Positions 63,870-64,000 of a stretch of 64,000 bases of DNA are shown here, piece after piece. The stretch spans positions 7,971,001 through 8,035,000 of the forward strand of contig CM055605.1 in NCBI GenBank assembly GCA_029379385.1, given 5' to 3'. Both the position numbers and the translations under genes were made by a program. Under the pieces are notes generated by a model. That model was not told the origin of the DNA. It saw only the letters and a program-made list of their open reading frames with translations, and ran no database searches. The stretch is from Quillaja saponaria. Taxonomy: Eukaryota > Streptophyta > Magnoliopsida > Fabales > Quillajaceae. The first letter of the stretch is position 1, and each line of letters starts with the position of its first letter.

Positions 63870-64000
63870 TTAAATGCTTGCTCGTTTTGTCTCATCAATA
63901 ACTTCCTCCAGCTCCTGCAATCTGCAGTTAAACTGTTCAAAACCGGCATTTTTTGGCAGTATTTTCTGATCAAGATAGCTCCATATTCTTACGTTATGGT
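63870..64000 (-). CDS. 3' end of an unrecognised minus-strand gene (partial)
   Basis: Read on the minus strand, the frame open at the window edge encodes about 42 residues with ordinary protein composition: RIWSYLDQKILPKNAGFEQF, then a likely helical LQELEEVIDETKRASI, then TAA at 63870-63872. It has no homopolymer bias, unlike chance frames nearby. I do not recognise the family. It may be the last exon of a gene lying mainly to the right of the window. Confidence 0.4.
   Translation of the reverse strand, partial: HNVRIWSYLDQKILPKNAGFEQFNCRLQELEEVIDETKRASI

Overview
This is nuclear DNA of a dicotyledonous plant, probably a rosid (the lineage is inferred from gene content only). Genes have many short exons, AT-rich introns with GT-AG borders, AT-rich intergenic DNA and plant-specific families. 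Nearly all models below were assembled by hand by checking each splice border and reading phase against the family consensus.

Layout. (1) 1.5-7.1 kb, plus strand: an intact 16-exon oxidosqualene cyclase (772 aa) with MWCYCR and DCTAE motifs, most like beta-amyrin synthase. (2) 7.6-9.9 kb, minus: a decayed G-type lectin receptor kinase (RLK1 type) whose kinase domain is still largely open. (3) 11.7-16.2 kb, minus: an intact AAK1/NAK-type protein kinase with a coiled-coil tail. (4) 18.0-20.6 kb, plus: a BCD1/ZNHIT6-like HIT zinc-finger protein with a frameshifted C-terminus. (5) 21.3-23.3 kb, minus: a tetraspanin of the TET19/TOM2A type. (6) 23.3-27.2 kb: intergenic DNA with SINE copies and a possible LTR remnant. 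(7) 27.2-49.9 kb: a tandem array of GH1 beta-glucosidases, comprising intact copy 1, decayed copy 2, intact copy 3 and decayed copy 4. An intronless BAHD acyltransferase lies between copies 1 and 2 on the minus strand. Copies 3 and 4 sit in a direct duplication of about 5.7 kb (38.15-43.83 and 45.14-50.79 kb), whose left break falls inside the last exon of a copy-2-like gene. (8) 49.9-58.7 kb: no convincing gene. (9) 58.7-62.3 kb, plus: an intact plant O-fucosyltransferase-family gene with decayed duplicates of its last exon on both sides. (10) The right edge cuts an unrecognised minus-strand gene.

How the genes may work together. A triterpene cyclase, a BAHD acyltransferase and a GH1 array (a family that includes glucosidases and transglucosidases acting on specialised metabolites) lie within 50 kb. 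That is a plausible but unproven specialised-metabolism neighbourhood. Against it, no cytochrome P450 or UGT was seen, and three ordinary housekeeping-type genes separate the cyclase from the rest. The most solid novel content is evolutionary: the segmental duplication, alternating live and dead GH1 copies, differential intron loss, GC-AG introns, and exon-level duplication in the fucosyltransferase gene.
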